From positions 62,001-126,000 of the forward strand of contig JAADJZ010000011.1 in assembly GCA_011032825.1 (NCBI GenBank): a stretch of 64,000 nucleotides of DNA. The letters are read 5' to 3'. The notes beneath the pieces are model-generated. The model did no database searches, had not been told where the DNA came from, and saw only the letters and a program-made list of their open reading frames with translations. This DNA comes from Massariosphaeria phaeospora. Its lineage: Eukaryota; Ascomycota; Dothideomycetes; Pleosporales. The translations under genes and the position numbers were made by a program. Positions 42,266-55,056 of the stretch are shown piece after piece (positions within the stretch are counted from its first letter, which is position 1; every line of letters begins with the position of its first letter).

Positions 42266-43416
42266 GACTGTGGTGCGAGTGCGAGGTGGTCAGAGAGGGA
42301 GTGCAGGCTCGACGAGGGGTTCGCCCGTGGACCGTCAGGCCGAGGATCGGTGCACACAAGGCGTGTGGCAGGCCGCTATGCGGGGCACTCTGCGGGCCGC
42401 GGTATGCGCTGCTGGGATACGAGGGTGGAGGCCGACGTGGTGGGGTGGTGGAGTGAAGAAAGCTGCAGGACGGCGGCCAGGCGATGCGGGCTATAAGTAG
42501 TAGAAGGCGGATGCGGCCAGCGTGTTCGGCAGGTGCGTAGAGTGTTGAACTCCAGCGGGTGTGTTGAAGCGTGCAGCGACGGGCGGACGAGTGAGGGAAG
42601 GAGCTGGAGGGAGTCGCTGGAGTCGTCGCTGGCCCAGCTGGCTGTGCAGGCAGTGTGAAGCGACGTTCCGGCAGCCGGTGCCAGGCTGCCAGGCCACTCA
42701 GGCAGCCGCGGCAGGCACGCAACCTCCGTGCCAAGCTAGTGGGGCACCCCCGCACCGAGCGCTGTATGACGCAACGTGGGTTGGTTTACACCTGGTCGGC
42801 GCCTCTGCTCCACCACCCAGAGACACCATCTTCAGTTGAATTCACACAAGCCTGTGGCTGTCGCCATTTGCACGTCGGAAGGCGTGATCCTGCTATGCGT
42901 GCCCACGCGCATCTATAATCGGCAGCTCAATATAGGCAATTTGCATTTCTATGGTACAGCAAGTGAAAGAGCGCGGCGCGGGTGCATGGGAAGTACCCTC
43001 TAAGATCGGTCTATGGTCGCGCAAAACTCACATGTGAACGGCTAAAAGAATTGACCTACAGTGATAGTATCCGAGCTTCTCCAATCGTCGTGACTACCTT
43101 GACGCCGATGGGCCGTGGAATAGATACCAAGTAACAATCTGCCGCAACACCGTCTCTCAACAAAATGCACGTTATAGCGGCCTTGCCCGTCCTTGCGCCT
43201 TCTTAGCCCCTCCCACCAGTTCACTACTGTTTAGACAGACAGGGTCCTCTTCCTAGCATGCCCTCGACTCGGAGAGTGATGTTCCTCCTGTTCTGCAGCG
43301 TCCGGGCTCCAGCTAGCGATTCGGCCCAGGCCAGGGCGGTTAGCGGCGGAGAAGCTGCAAAATATATGGTCGATTGCAGCATCCGAGAACCGTCGCTTCT
43401 GGATACGTAGCATGTG
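42266..43416. other. GC-rich intergenic region upstream of CHO2
   Basis: No gene supported. Open frames on both strands are compositional (Ala/Arg/Gly/Pro-rich) and mutually overlapping. Holds the CHO2 promoter and leader. Confidence 0.4.
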
Positions 43417-44289
43417 CTAAGAAGAGAGGAGACCGGATATGCTGAGCTTGTCTAGCTCTGGCTTCTTGTCGGCGTGCGGATAGTGGGTGATGCTCGGTTC
43501 GAAGCACGCTGCATCTGGACTCAACGTTGAATGGTGGAACTGGATATGCGCGCTATTCGGCGGAACAGGCGGAAGAACGGCTGCTGGCGGAGGGGCGCGA
43601 CGGCGTGGGGGCAGACGGGGGGGACGTCTAGTCTCTGCTGCAACTGCCTCGCCAAGGTGGATCTCATCTACGCGTACTTCGGGTGGGATGCTGGGGAAGC
43701 TGAATGCGCGATGGGACCTCTTCTGGAACGGAGACATGTCTCCTTCGTCCGCCCAGCCATTCCAGTCGAACGCTGTTGTCGCTGATTCGCTGTAGGAACA
43801 CCTATCGCTTGAGTAACAATCGGCCGCCGTTGAAGACATCTCCATTTGCTTGAAGATGGTTTCCAGCGTGGATATGTTATTTTTACAGACCTGCAGACAG
43901 TCCAAGACAGTCTTCTCCTCCTTTTCACATGTCTTGATAGTCTTGTCAGTCCTCCACCGGTTCTGTTGTATCTTTTTCTTTTTCGTCCGCGGCGACGGAT
44001 TGGCAATTAGTGATCGTTCGTTTCGAGTTTGTTTGTCCCGCAGGGCGTTGAGGGTTGTAACCGTCTTGGACAGCAAGCCCTCGAGATAACCCTTTTCGTT
44101 TTGAAGGGACGTCAAAGTCGACATCCAGTCCGCAGAGTTGTAGATTGCTTGCGTGTTTGGCACGTAAGAACCAGAGTATCCCGATAACCGTTCAGGACAA
44201 TAGTGATTCATACACTGCACTCCAGGTGCCATGTTGAGAGGCATCGACGGGAGCGGTACTGGATTGCTCAAAACGGAACTTCGAGACAA
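43417..44289 (-). CDS. hypothetical coiled-coil protein
   Basis: 290 residues, single exon; I recognise no family. Residues about 50-155 are predominantly helical and charged, with heptad-like spacing (WMSTLTSLQNEKGYLEGLL, DKTIKTCEKEEKTVLDCLQ). They include a basic block (PRTKKKKIQQNRWRTDK) and are likely a coiled coil. The C-terminal 100 residues are Pro/Arg-rich (RRPPRLPPRRRAPPP), possibly an SH3 or WW ligand. No signal peptide or membrane segment. Its length, single frame and contrast of ordered and disordered regions suggest a real gene, but there is no homology support from memory. Confidence 0.55.
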   Translation of the reverse strand: MSRSSVLSNPVPLPSMPLNMAPGVQCMNHYCPERLSGYSGSYVPNTQAIYNSADWMSTLTSLQNEKGYLEGLLSKTVTTLNALRDKQTRNERSLIANPSPRTKKKKIQQNRWRTDKTIKTCEKEEKTVLDCLQVCKNNISTLETIFKQMEMSSTAADCYSSDRCSYSESATTAFDWNGWADEGDMSPFQKRSHRAFSFPSIPPEVRVDEIHLGEAVAAETRRPPRLPPRRRAPPPAAVLPPVPPNSAHIQFHHSTLSPDAACFEPSITHYPHADKKPELDKLSISGLLSS

Positions 44290-46310
44290 GTTTGGTACAA
44301 GTAGCTAGGCCCAGATCCTATGGTCAAAGACAGGACTGACTGAAGCCAGACGATTCACAACGCAATGACCACTTGGTAGTACTTCTACTCCACCATCCGC
44401 TTGTCCAGGCCAGGTAAAAGCTCTTTCTTTCAAGCCTCTCTGCCCAGGAATAGCCAGCTGGACGGTAGAGCCAATAATGCCACGAATACCCAGTTGGACT
44501 ATAGAGCGAATAATGTGCACTTCTTAGATTCCTTTGAGACGCATAGGCTAGGACGCCTTGTCGTCTCGTGGAATCATAAAGCTGTAGACGTGCCTTGTGG
44601 CTTGTTGTGTGACCACGCTAAGCGCATGAGCACGACCGAGAGTCTGGATGAAGGACCTAGAAATTCCAGGTGGCGTCCACCTGAGCTTGGAATGCGCCGG
44701 GACAAAGCCGCTGACATGGCAATATGAGGCCGCCCGCTCTGATCAACAGCTGAGGCGTGAAAAATCTCAAATTGAAGCAGGAAAGATCAACCTCTTTGGT
44801 GGGAACTCGCACCTGAAAAGCTTTGAAAAGCAACATGTGCGCAACGCGGCCTGGCTTTGTTATCAACTTTCACGCACAAAGAAAGTATGCATTTAAGAAA
44901 TGTGTCTGCAAAACTCGTATCGAGTGTAGTCGCTCATACTGTCGTTTCACAGTACCTACGGATACTATCCTGCAGTGGAATCTGACCTTGTTAATCATTG
45001 CCATGAATATGGAAACGATATCAATGTTGTTGTGTACCCGACCATGTGGTTGAACAGATCTTTTGCTAGTCGCGTCAATCACCTCGACTGAGAGCCGCGT
45101 GCGGAGGTGAAAGAAACAATCGCTCCCCGCTGTAGTCGGTCGGACGTGCCGAGTGATTGTACGCGCGCGTAAGAAGTTGCTATAGCTCGTTGGGTCGAGA
45201 GCCTGGGGATGGGACGGTAGTGGGTAGGTAGTGGTGCTGATGCTGATACGCGATATGGTCTAACCGTTCTCGGACGGGATCACTAATCGGTGTGACGGCT
45301 GCCGGCTGCCGACTGAGGCCTGAGCCCCCTCACCCCTCATCGCTCACCCCTCTCCACGCCTCTTACAAAGGGAGACCTCGGGAAACTACCCACATGGTCA
45401 TTGCTGTACGTACGCAGCGGGATGACCTATCTAGCCTTATGGTGACACAACCCACGTCGCTGGATCGCTTCCACGTCCCAGGGCGATCTGGCGCCTCTTG
45501 GTCAGCGTTTTCATCTCAACAAGCTGGGACCCACCCACACTCCCGACGAGAGTTGATACGGCGGCTCTGATGTCTCCTGATCGCAACGGACGGCTTGTTC
45601 AATCGAATTTGTCAAGCCCTTGTCCGGACCAGTTATGACGCGCTCATACTGCACGCCATCCAACGACCCCGCAGTGTTGCTTGCCTCAACGACAAACTCG
45701 GCATCCGCAAAATGCCGCCCCAAGAGCGTCGACGCTACCCTTAGTACGCCAGCTGAGTACGCGGCACCGCGGGTACACGGTGCTGGTCTCGCTGCGGGGC
45801 TGCTTGCCCTTGCAGGAGCCCTCTGGCCCGTCCACCACGGCATCCGCTGCGAAGCCGCCATCCAGCTGTCCAACGTCATCCAGGCGGGCCGGCAACGAAC
45901 TCCCCTGCCAATGCCCGACCTCTAAGCTTTGTTGTGCCCTGCGCGTGGCCCGGCGGCGGCGCCGTCTGGGGGGTGTGATGAGGAATCTGCTAGACGGATG
46001 TGGCAAGGAATGGCCGCTATTGTCGTACCGTAGCTGATGGTGAGCACTCCACGAAGCTTGATCTGCCCCTACCCGCGTGCTATTCTCCGTTGGTCGACTG
46101 TGTGCCTGGCCGCTGACTGCATTCCATAGTACCGTCATCTACCTCCACCGGCTCCGTCAAGCGCGCTATCCCCACGTACCAAGTAAAGCATTCGCCGCAG
46201 TGGTTAACCCCTATAAATCACCCAAGTGCCTACGCCACGCTGCCAGACGACCATACAAAGCCTCTCTCTGGGACTATAGCCACCACACACCAACCGGCGC
46301 TCACAGAACA
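44290..46310. other. large intergenic region upstream of Egt1
   Basis: About 2 kb without a supported gene. A partial direct repeat with alternating GGACGGTAGAGC and GGACTATAGAGC units lies near 44459-44513. The right 250 bp is the Egt1 promoter and leader (CTATAAAT near 46210). Confidence 0.4.
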
Positions 46311-49261
46311 ATGGCTGGCACCGGCGGAACCACGATTATCGACATTCGACAGGGTCCGACTGACTTCGACATCCTGAAGGACATCAAGAAGGGGTTGAGG
46401 CCCGAACATGGCGGAGAAAAGTCCCTGCCGACCTTGTTACTTTATGACGAGGCAGGCCTGCGTCTGTTCGAGAAGATCACCTACTTGGACGAATACTATC
46501 TTACCAATGCCGAGATTGAGGCATTGGAGACGTATGCGGACCAAATCGCTCAGCACATCCAGCCCGGGTCGGTGGTGGTGGAATTAGGGAGCGGGTAGGA
46601 ACTCGCCCGGATCTTTCCAGAAGCCGGCCATGCGCTCTGCCGATACTGATAGATCTTCCAGCAACCTGCGAAAGGTCAATATCCTCCTCCAAGCAATCGA
46701 TCGTCTTGGCAAAGACGTTGAGTATTATGCTGTTGACCTCTCTCTACCCGAGTTAAAGCGGACCTTTGCTGAAATTCCAACTGGTGAGTACCGACCTGAG
46801 CGTGCATAAAACTCCACCCCTCGTCAGTCGTATTTCAGAGAACGCATCATCGGCTAAATCAAGCTTTTGATCGTATATGGAAACCTGGAGACTGGTTACA
46901 AGTATCTCCACACCCTTGACTGAGCCCCGCTGATGCGTCCTGTAGAAGGATACAAGCATGTGAAATGCTTTGGTCTCTATGGCACATATGACAATGCCCT
47001 TGCGTGGCTTGAGACGTCCCATGTCAGCGCCAAGCCTAAGACCATCCTCTGGCTCGGCTCCAGTCTGGGTAACTTCAAGCGACATGAGGTTCCCCCCTTC
47101 CTGGCGGCATTCCGAAAGGCTCTGCAGCCTGGGAATACCATGCTCATTGGCATTGATTCCTGCAAGAACCCAGAAAGGGTCTACCATGCCTATAACGACA
47201 AGGAAGGCGTAACTCACGCCTTCACTCTGAATGGGCTGAAGCATGCAAACCATGTGTTCGGTAAAGAAGTGTTCAAACTCAACGAATGGGAAGCGATCGG
47301 GGAATACGACACAGCTGCCGGACGCCATCATGCGTTCGTTTCACCCGTCAAGGACGTAGAGATTGACGGGGTCAAGATAGTAAAAGGCGAACGCATTCGC
47401 ATCGAGGAGAGCTATAAGTGGGACCGTGGGGAAATCCATCGGCTATGGGACCAGGCCGAACTCGTGGAGAACACCGTTTTCAGCTACTCGAAAGGCGATT
47501 ATGGTGCGACTCCTGTCCGAGCATAGCGGCCGGCTACAGCTGACTCGTTGACAGGACTCTACTTGGTATCCAAGCCGAAGGTCTTTTTCCCTTCCAGCCC
47601 TGAGCAGTACGCGGCGGAGCCGCTTCCATCCATTGACGAATGGTCTCAACTCTGGGCTGCTTGGGACACCGTAACTCGGGAGATGCTGCCCAAAGAAAAT
47701 CTTCTGTCCAAGCCGATCAAGCTCCGGAATGCATGCATCTTCTATCTTGGCCATATTCCCACCTTCTTAGATATCCACATTTCCCAAGCCACCGGCCTGG
47801 CTGCAACTGAACCAATTTATTTCCGGAAGATATTTGAGCGCGGGATTGATCCTGATGTCGAGGACCCGCGAAAATGCCATGCGCATAGTGAAATTCCCAA
47901 AACCTGGCCGCCGCTCGAGGACATTCTGGAGTTCCAAGACCGCGTGCGAGAGAAGACGAGGGCGCTTTATGCGTCTAAGTCTGTCGCAGGGCCTCGCCTT
48001 TCGCGTGCTCTATGGCTCGGCTTCGAGCACGAAGCCATGCATCTGGAGACTCTTCTGTACATGTCGATACGAAGTGAAAGTCTAGCACCCCCTCCTGCTA
48101 CCGTCGCCCCGGACTTCGCTGCACTTGCCCGCCAAGCGGCTGTTCTCGCAGTTGACAACGAGTGGTTCACGATCCCGGAATCGAGCATCGATATTGGCAT
48201 TGACGACGAAGATAATGATAGCGGGCCAGCCCGTTACTTTGGGTGGGATAGTGAGAAGCCACGTCGCACTGCTCATGTCAAGTCTTTCTGTGCAAAAGCG
48301 CGCCCAATCACCAACGGGGAGTATGCCGAGTATCTCTTCAAAACAGGTCAGACTGCCATCCCCGCGTCCTGGAGTGACAGCGACTCTGCCAACTCCAATG
48401 AGATGAACGGAGTTGGCAAGAGAGACAGTGTCCTCGACAGTCACCCCAACGGTGCCAATGGCATCACTACCAATGGGACCAAGGGAAGATATGTACGGAC
48501 TGTTTATGGAAACGTCTCCCTGCTTTATGCTCTGAATTGGCCAGTAGCAGCATCTTACGACGAGTTGTCTGGATGTGCTCAGTGGATGGGCGGTCGTATA
48601 CCTACCATGGAAGAAGCTCGCAGCATCTACAGCTACGTCAACCGATCAGCGGGTAAAGACGTTGAGAGTCCTGGCAATACAATTCCAGCGGTGAACGGGT
48701 ACGTACTCACTGTTTTGCCCACCCGTTCTAACCCATGTAGCCATCTTGTCAACAATGGAGTCGATGAGTCGCCACCATCCCGCTCAGTCTTGAACGCCAT
48801 CTCCAATGCAGCCTCGAATCTGAATCCGCGTGCCCTTTTTATTGATCTGGTAGAGGCCAACGTCGGATTTCAACATTGGCATCCCGTCTCTGTCGCTGAG
48901 AAAGGCAACAAGCTTTGCGGCCAATCTGATCTGGGCGGCGTTTGGGAATGGACGAGCACTGCATTGGAGAGGCATCCGGGGTTCGAAAAAATGAGGTCGT
49001 ATCCTGGCTACACCGGTTAGCACACCTGTCTGTGATCGTGAGAACAGCTTCTGACATGTTAGCAGCGGACTTTTTCGACGGCAAGCACAACCTCACACTC
49101 GGTGGCTCATGGGCGACTCATCCCCGTCTCGCGGGACGTCAAACCTTGTAAGTACCACAATTGCGACGATTTCGCACACCTGACCACTCGCTAGCATCAA
49201 CTGGTATCAACGTAGCTATCCGTACGCTTGGGCTGGCGCTCGCATCGTGCGAAACACTTAA
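46311..49261 (+). CDS. egt1: ergothioneine biosynthesis protein Egt1 (seven exons)
   Basis: Bifunctional cytosolic enzyme. The N-terminal SAM-dependent methyltransferase makes hercynine from histidine; the C-terminal non-haem iron sulfoxide synthase joins it to cysteine. Exons 46311-46594, 46662-46783, 46946-47503, 47555-48698, 48741-49015, 49063-49147, 49195-49261; 844 residues. Splices restore VVELGSGNLRKVNILLQ (SAM site, about 89-105), PTEGYKHVKCFG, KGDYGLYLVSKPKVFF, PAVNGHLVNNGVDES, GYTAADFFDGKHN and RQTFINWYQRSYPY. The iron-binding HEAMHLE motif is at about 480-486. The FGE-like domain runs from about 550 to the end (YFGWDSEKPRRTAHV, GGVWEWTSTALERHPGF) and ends WAGARIVRNT. The frame at 46311-46610 reads into a stop inside intron 1 and the exon at 49016 reads into another, so unspliced prediction breaks the gene. 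No frameshift or stop remains. Confidence 0.95.
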
Positions 49262-49563
49262 CTTGGTTGCGCCAAGGAAAGAGAACCATGGTACGCCAGC
49301 GGTGAAAACATGGAACAAGGGGTGGTTGCTCTGCTTTTTCGCGCTTACTCGAGTCACTCTCTGATGTACAATTAAAGTATTGCGCCGCGGTTTCCCTGTG
49401 CGATCAATTCTGTGGTGAAGACAACTAAGATTCGGATTATAAACACGCTACCCCCGCAACGCCGAAACCACGCGTGTCGACCACAGCACCCACCACCCAC
49501 CACGCCAACAGCACCCACCTCTGGAAAATTCTCGCCTTGCCTGCACAGCTATAAAACTCCGCA
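49262..49563. other. short intergenic region
   Basis: About 300 bp between two same-strand genes: the Egt1 3' end and a CA-rich leader for the gene at 49564. No gene. Confidence 0.4.
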
Positions 49564-52500
49564 ATGGCGCCTTCTCACCGCGTATCATCCACTCCTGCGC
49601 GGTCCAGAGCCACTGCGCAAGGCAACCCGTCGCTCAGTACAGATCCGGGCCCGCCTCTGAAGATGCCGCCTGCTCATGTCGCGTTCGTCTGGGCAGATGG
49701 CTCTCTTGGTAGGTGCACTTTCTAAATACAGCTGACTCCTGTACTGGTTGACCACTTCTTCTCATTGCTGACCAATGGGCAGGCCACCACTGCGGCATAT
49801 GCGGCAAACCGCTCTCGAATCCAAACGCGAAGAACACATGCATTGGAAGGCATGAGGAGCCGTGTCATCGCTACCATCAGCACCTGTTCATGCCAGGCCG
49901 CGGACACACGTGTGACGTGTGTCGCAAGGTAGATGGTGCTCATTATAAGCGCCACCAGAAAATCGCGAGGACCCTCGGAGACATGCGTGAGAAGTGCGGT
50001 CTGCTTTGTCGCTTCGCGCCGACAGTCAACCAACCAGAGGGCGATGCCGATGATCGGTTTATCGAGGACGAAGCCCAGGACGAGCTAAGAGAGGGCGAAG
50101 CCGAGGATCAGCTACGAGAGGACGAAGCCCAGGATAAACTAGGGGAGGACGCAACGGGGCCCTTAGCTGAGGTCGTTTCCAAATCCGACACCCCCGCCGA
50201 CCCTAAAACCCAGTCGAGTTTGCCACAAAGAGAGAAAAAGCGAGCTAAGAAGGAGAGAAAGCGGGCCGAGAAAGCAGACGAGAGGCCCAAAATCCTCACC
50301 GGCGAGGACTACGAGTATGTTTCGGCTGTGTTGCATACTGGCGAGCTTTCTACCCCCGAAATCGACGAGAAAAACGACCCCAAAAGCCTGGCAGAAGTCG
50401 AAGAGATAGAGATACAGTTGCGTTACAGTGCCTCGGTGCGTAACGACGGTACAAAGCGAAAAGAAAATCAGGACCTGCTCCTTCGCAAGGGCGTCGATGT
50501 CGACTTCCGAGCCGAGATGCTGCGTATTGAGGAGGTCTTCCATATCAATGAGCTCGTAAAGCAGAACGTCAAGAACCAGAGTCTAAAAGGCAAGGAAGCT
50601 AAGTTGTTCGACACCCTGGTCAGCGAATTCAGGAAGCTAGTCATCGAGGACTTGGTACTGCTACAGAAGGAGCTGCTAGAGATTAGAATGCGACGCTTTT
50701 CTTACTCGCGCTATGTCAACTGGAAGTCTGTTGAGTTAGTCGATGAGCGTTATTCAACAAAGGAGCATTCAACTGGTGAGCGGAAGGCCGAGAAGTCAGC
50801 CAAACCGGAAGCCATTGCTGGACCAGCAGACCGACCTCTGGCCGAGGTATCCTCGCCGCTAATAGTGGATGACAACCCCGACCAAAGACATCTCTACCAA
50901 CCGTACAAGAAACTCAACACCACAAGAGAACTAGAAGATGTAAGGGAAGAGGATGTAGACACTGTTCGACGTGAACCTCTTCCTGCCACTACGTTCAGGT
51001 CTTTCAGAATATCAGCATCGAACAAGGAGAACAACACTCCACCAGCAAATGCAACTCGCCCTCTTCCGAGCTCATCAAGAATACCGGCGGGGTTGGTCCC
51101 AGCGCCCCTTCCGCAAAAGAGCCCTTGGACTAACTTACACAGACCCAATGCTATCGAGTTACCTTTGGGGATTGATCGCGACAAAGGTATTCTAAGTGAG
51201 CGGGGAAAGAAACAAAGAACTAACAGGATAGACATGGATATCCCAGAGCACACGTCTTCGCCGCCTTCCGCTGGGCCCTCAGAGCACGAGAGCGACACTC
51301 CTTCCCACCCGATAGTGTCACAAAAGAAGGCCAAAAAGAAACGGCGCGAGGATATTCGGAAAGAGAAGCGGAAAGCTGAGAAGGAAGCACCTTCCCAGCC
51401 GCCCCACACTAAGGAAACCGCCGCCATTAGTTCCGAGGAGCAGGCCATGTCTGACACTGTGCGAGCAGTAAGTGGTATTAAAGTGCCACACACGAACGGA
51501 GTTAATCATCCGGGGATGAAGCGGTCGCAGGAACAGTCGTCGGCCACCACAATGACACCACTCTCGGCACAGCAAGGTGTTGCCCCTGTTAACCTCGAGG
51601 CACCTCCCGAATCCCCACCACTCTCGGTACAGCAAGGTGTTGCCCCTGTTAACCTCGAGGTACCTCCCGAAATCCGCGAGCGAACCGTAAGACAACCTAC
51701 CTTGGACTTCTCTTTGATCACTTCCAATGGAATCTCGAGCTTAGGTCGCTAACAAAGGCGTGGACGAAGGAGAGTACAGACCCATCTATTCCTGAGCACG
51801 CTCCATCGACGTTTGTTCCCGTTCCTAAACTATCGATAACTTCCGTCCCTTCTATTCCAGCTCTAGCTTTCGTAACGGACCGGGCCAGTCACCACCACAT
51901 CAATTGGGAAGCGAAATTCCAATCCGAATTAGCAGTAGACGCCCTCTCTACACCAACCCTGACCCACAGCCGCCACTGTTTCGATGACCATTCACCCTGT
52001 CGGCACGCGTTACTCGGGGCACCAGACTGCCCAAATCACTTACCTTATGCTTTCAATGATGATCCACTCGTCGATCAATGTTATCTAGTATTTCCTAGCA
52101 GCGAACAACTCCTATTCACCGGTCCCTACAACCGTCGCCAAGGCGAGAAGCTGCTGACAAAGTTCGATCAGCTCGAGTCTACCCGGGGCCGTTTGATGGT
52201 CCTTGACGACGACATGGGGCTCTGGCTCCTGGCCCCCGCAATAAGCGTTCACGACACGCCGCAGCGTTTCAAAGACGAAGAATCTGAGCACCGGGCTCAC
52301 GGCAGCCGTACCCTGGGACCGCTCATGAAACAGCGCTCTGACTTTCTTGCTCTTCTCCAAGTCAACGACCGCCGAGGCAATCCTCTCAAGGAGGGTTACC
52401 TCGTTAAGACTATCACGATGATGTTCGAACCCGAAAACGCCGCTAAGTTTTGCTTTTGCCAAGAAGTCCTACCGCAGTCGCCTTCCAGCGCCACTCTCGA

Positions 52501-52726
52501 GGCCAACACGGTTCAATGCGCGCATAAGAACTGCCCCTATGGGGGCATCTTCCACAAGAAATGCGTCGAGAAGCTGAGGATCGAGGCAGTGACGACGTTC
52601 TTCTGCTCGTCCTGTCAGCGGGATTTGGCCGGAAAGGCGCGCCGGTTCTTACAGGGCACGGCGGACGGTGGGGAGAGCATGAGGGTCCTGGGCATCCTTC
52701 CGCGGGGCCCGGTACGGAGATATTGA
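49564..52726 (+). CDS. PHD-finger-like, charged nuclear-type protein (three exons)
   Basis: About 1,005 residues. Exon 1 49564-49708, intron 49709-49782, exon 2 49783-51686. An intron starts GTAAGA at 51687 and ends at 51757 or 51769 (both in phase), then exon 3 to 52726. The N-terminus has Cys/His pairs (HHCGICGKPL, HEEPCHRYHQH, HTCDVCRK). The middle is highly charged with Glu/Asp repeats (EDEAQDELREGEAEDQLRED) and Lys/Arg tracts. A 60-bp tandem duplication at 51561-51670 encodes two QQGVAPVNLEAPPE-like units. The C-terminus carries a PHD-like Cys4-His-Cys3 pattern: FCFCQE, CAHKNCPYGGIFHKKC, FFCSSCQRDL. A chromatin-associated role is inference. The exon 2 frame stops at 51752, but exon 3 coding in another frame continues for 320 codons, supporting the third exon. 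Confidence 0.7.
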
Positions 52727-54177
52727 GAGCGTATTGGGGCGACCGGTGCCGAGTATTGTAGTATAGGATGGCTGTGGATTTTTTTGCGCGCTCCCTAATG
52801 TAGATTACTTACTTCCTCCTCCCTAGTACCGTGTCTCGTGTCATGTCTCATTGCCCATGCTTCACCACCAACTGGCTAGCTTATTGCCACGTGCGCCTCT
52901 GTCTCGAGAAGCACTTTAGGGTAAGTTGTCCATCATTATTACCCACGTGCACCGATGTTGGGGCCGTGATGTCCGGAGCGCTGGTGAGCCGTTGAAGCTC
53001 TAGGAGCTGGTCGGTGCTGCTTCCGATTCCACTCCGGCTGGTTCACCCTATCTGGAGCTGCGGCCCAAACACGTATCCTGCTAACTCTTACTACCCGTGG
53101 ACCGTCCAGACTAGACTAACCGTACAGGGCGACAAAAGATGAAGACGAATGGTGAAGGGAGCCAATATGCAACAGTCATGCAGCGTTGGTGCAAGCGAGA
53201 GGCTTCGGGGTTGCACACCGAGAGACAAAATTGTTCAAATAACGCCACGTGGATACATCGCGTGCGGAGGGTCTATCCGCTTGAAAGTGTGGGACGGTGG
53301 AGGAGCGATCCATGGGTGAGTCGGAGTTGGTATCGTCAAATGTGGAACCCGTAGGCTTGTAAGGTAATCGAGCTGCTCTCTTTCGCGCGTAATGGCCTCT
53401 AAATGACTAGTACTGTGGAGACACAAGGGAATAATTCTGGAAAAAGAGCACGAGATTTGGATATCTAGATGATGGCCAGGAAAAGTTGAAACGGAAAATA
53501 CGAAATGCGATTACGATAATCTTTGGCCGATTTGACAATGCTCAGGATCACATCCCACGTCCTGATGAGGCCAGTTGAATTTTAGTCTACGTGATTTTTA
53601 GTCTTCTGGTTCACAGAACTAGTGCCATGCACTATCTACCTATCAGACTAAAGATTTTACATCCAGCGAAACGGACCCCATCCATACGCGATCCCAACAG
53701 CAAGAACTGAGATAATTTGTTCAAACTATGTACTAAGGGCATAGCACGAGCAAACTATTCTTTCCGCTTGAATCACGATTAGTCCAGTTCAGAATCATCG
53801 CACACGAAAACTTCAAATGCCTAACCACAGTCCCCCCACATACTTGGGTATATAACCACCCCTCGTATCCTGCCTTCCCACAAAATTCCCAAACTCCCAT
53901 ACTCCCACTGCAACGTCTCTCCCCGGAAGCCAACGCACTCTGCAGTATGTAGTGAACCCATTCAGCCCTCCTTACGGTAACACTGACTCATCCTCCAGCA
54001 TTCAACTTCAAAACGCCACCCACCCACACAGTATCACCAGACTCAACTGCCTCCCAAGCTCCCACACACCAACCACCGAGCTCTACTGTATGCAACGAGC
54101 CCACCCAACCCCCTCTACACCCATACTAACCCATCCTCCAGCCCTCCCCCTCATCCACCTACCCACCTCCCGACCCA
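52727..54177. other. intergenic region without a supported gene
   Basis: About 1.45 kb. Short open frames only. The right end is a long C-rich pyrimidine leader (about 53940-54177) before the ATG at 54178. Confidence 0.4.
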
Positions 54178-54501
54178 ATGGAGACCATACGCTTCCAAGC
54201 CGTCGTCATCGTGTACTGCAGGCACGGTCTCTCCGCCGGCGACCACCTCGAGCACGTCCTGCTGTGCCGCGAAGAAGAATCGGCCGAAAGCACCTATTCG
54301 AGCTCCGACGACGAAGAAGACGTCTCGGTCGAAAGCCTGGGCAGGCTATCGCGTGCCCGGGACTCGGTCGAGATCATGCACTACCACAGGGATTTTGAAA
54401 GATTTGTGAGGAGGCAGCAGATGGGGCCGTTGAGGCGCTTGTGGGATTGGATGATGGAGGATTGCTGCGGGGGTTTGAGGCGAAAGCCCCGCCGGTACTG
54501 A
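54178..54501 (+). CDS. small hypothetical protein
   Basis: 107 residues, single exon, ATG in CCCAATGGAG context after a long C-rich leader. Contains an acidic Ser-rich centre (STYSSSDDEEDVSVES) and a Trp/Arg-rich C-terminal helix (FVRRQQMGPLRRLWDWMMED) followed by CCGGLRRKPRR. No signal peptide or recognised family. The charge segregation suggests a real peptide, but evidence is limited to composition and start context. Confidence 0.4.
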   Translation: METIRFQAVVIVYCRHGLSAGDHLEHVLLCREEESAESTYSSSDDEEDVSVESLGRLSRARDSVEIMHYHRDFERFVRRQQMGPLRRLWDWMMEDCCGGLRRKPRRY

Positions 54502-55056
54502 ATTTCCTTGGTTACGATGTACTGGTTGGAGTTATGGGGGAGTTATGGGGGAGTTGAAGAAGGTTTTGATTTTTGGAAGCGATGTGCGTTGGGTTTGGGG
54601 GGTAGCGAGGTGATCTTCTTTGGGGCGGCGTAGGGCGTGATTCGGTTTTCCGCGCATGTAACTGGTTCCTTTATATAATGTTAGCTTTTCCGTTGGACTA
54701 CTCTGAATCTCCTATTCGAACATGACTCGTATTGATTGCCTAGCTATCCTTACAGCTTAGTTATAATAATATCATCCCCAAGGCCCGCGCTACTCAAATG
54801 GTGCAACCTCCCACCCGAAATATCGTTGTTCATTTCCACTTATCTCCGGCGACTCTTCTTGCCAGATCGCCAGGTCCAACTCCACAAATGAAGATGCCAG
54901 CACCATTTCCCTCGCTGCAAGGCTATTCCCTCATCATATTCCTTAGTCACCCCACCACTACTGTCCCTTCTCCCCGATCCAGAGCCGGAGCTGCGGTGAT
55001 CTGACTCCGATCTGCCTAGACATCGTGTATGTTAGCCGACTAGTTGCCTCTCTCAT
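54502..55056. other. convergent intergenic region
   Basis: Between the stop of the plus gene at 54501 and the minus gene ending at 55057. No gene; a short GAGTTATGGGG direct repeat lies near 54530-54553. Confidence 0.4.

Noticed and set aside
46595..46661. Egt1 as a pseudogene because of TAG at 46596
   Set aside because: The stop lies in a 67-bp intron; splicing restores the SAM-binding motif and all later joins are in phase.
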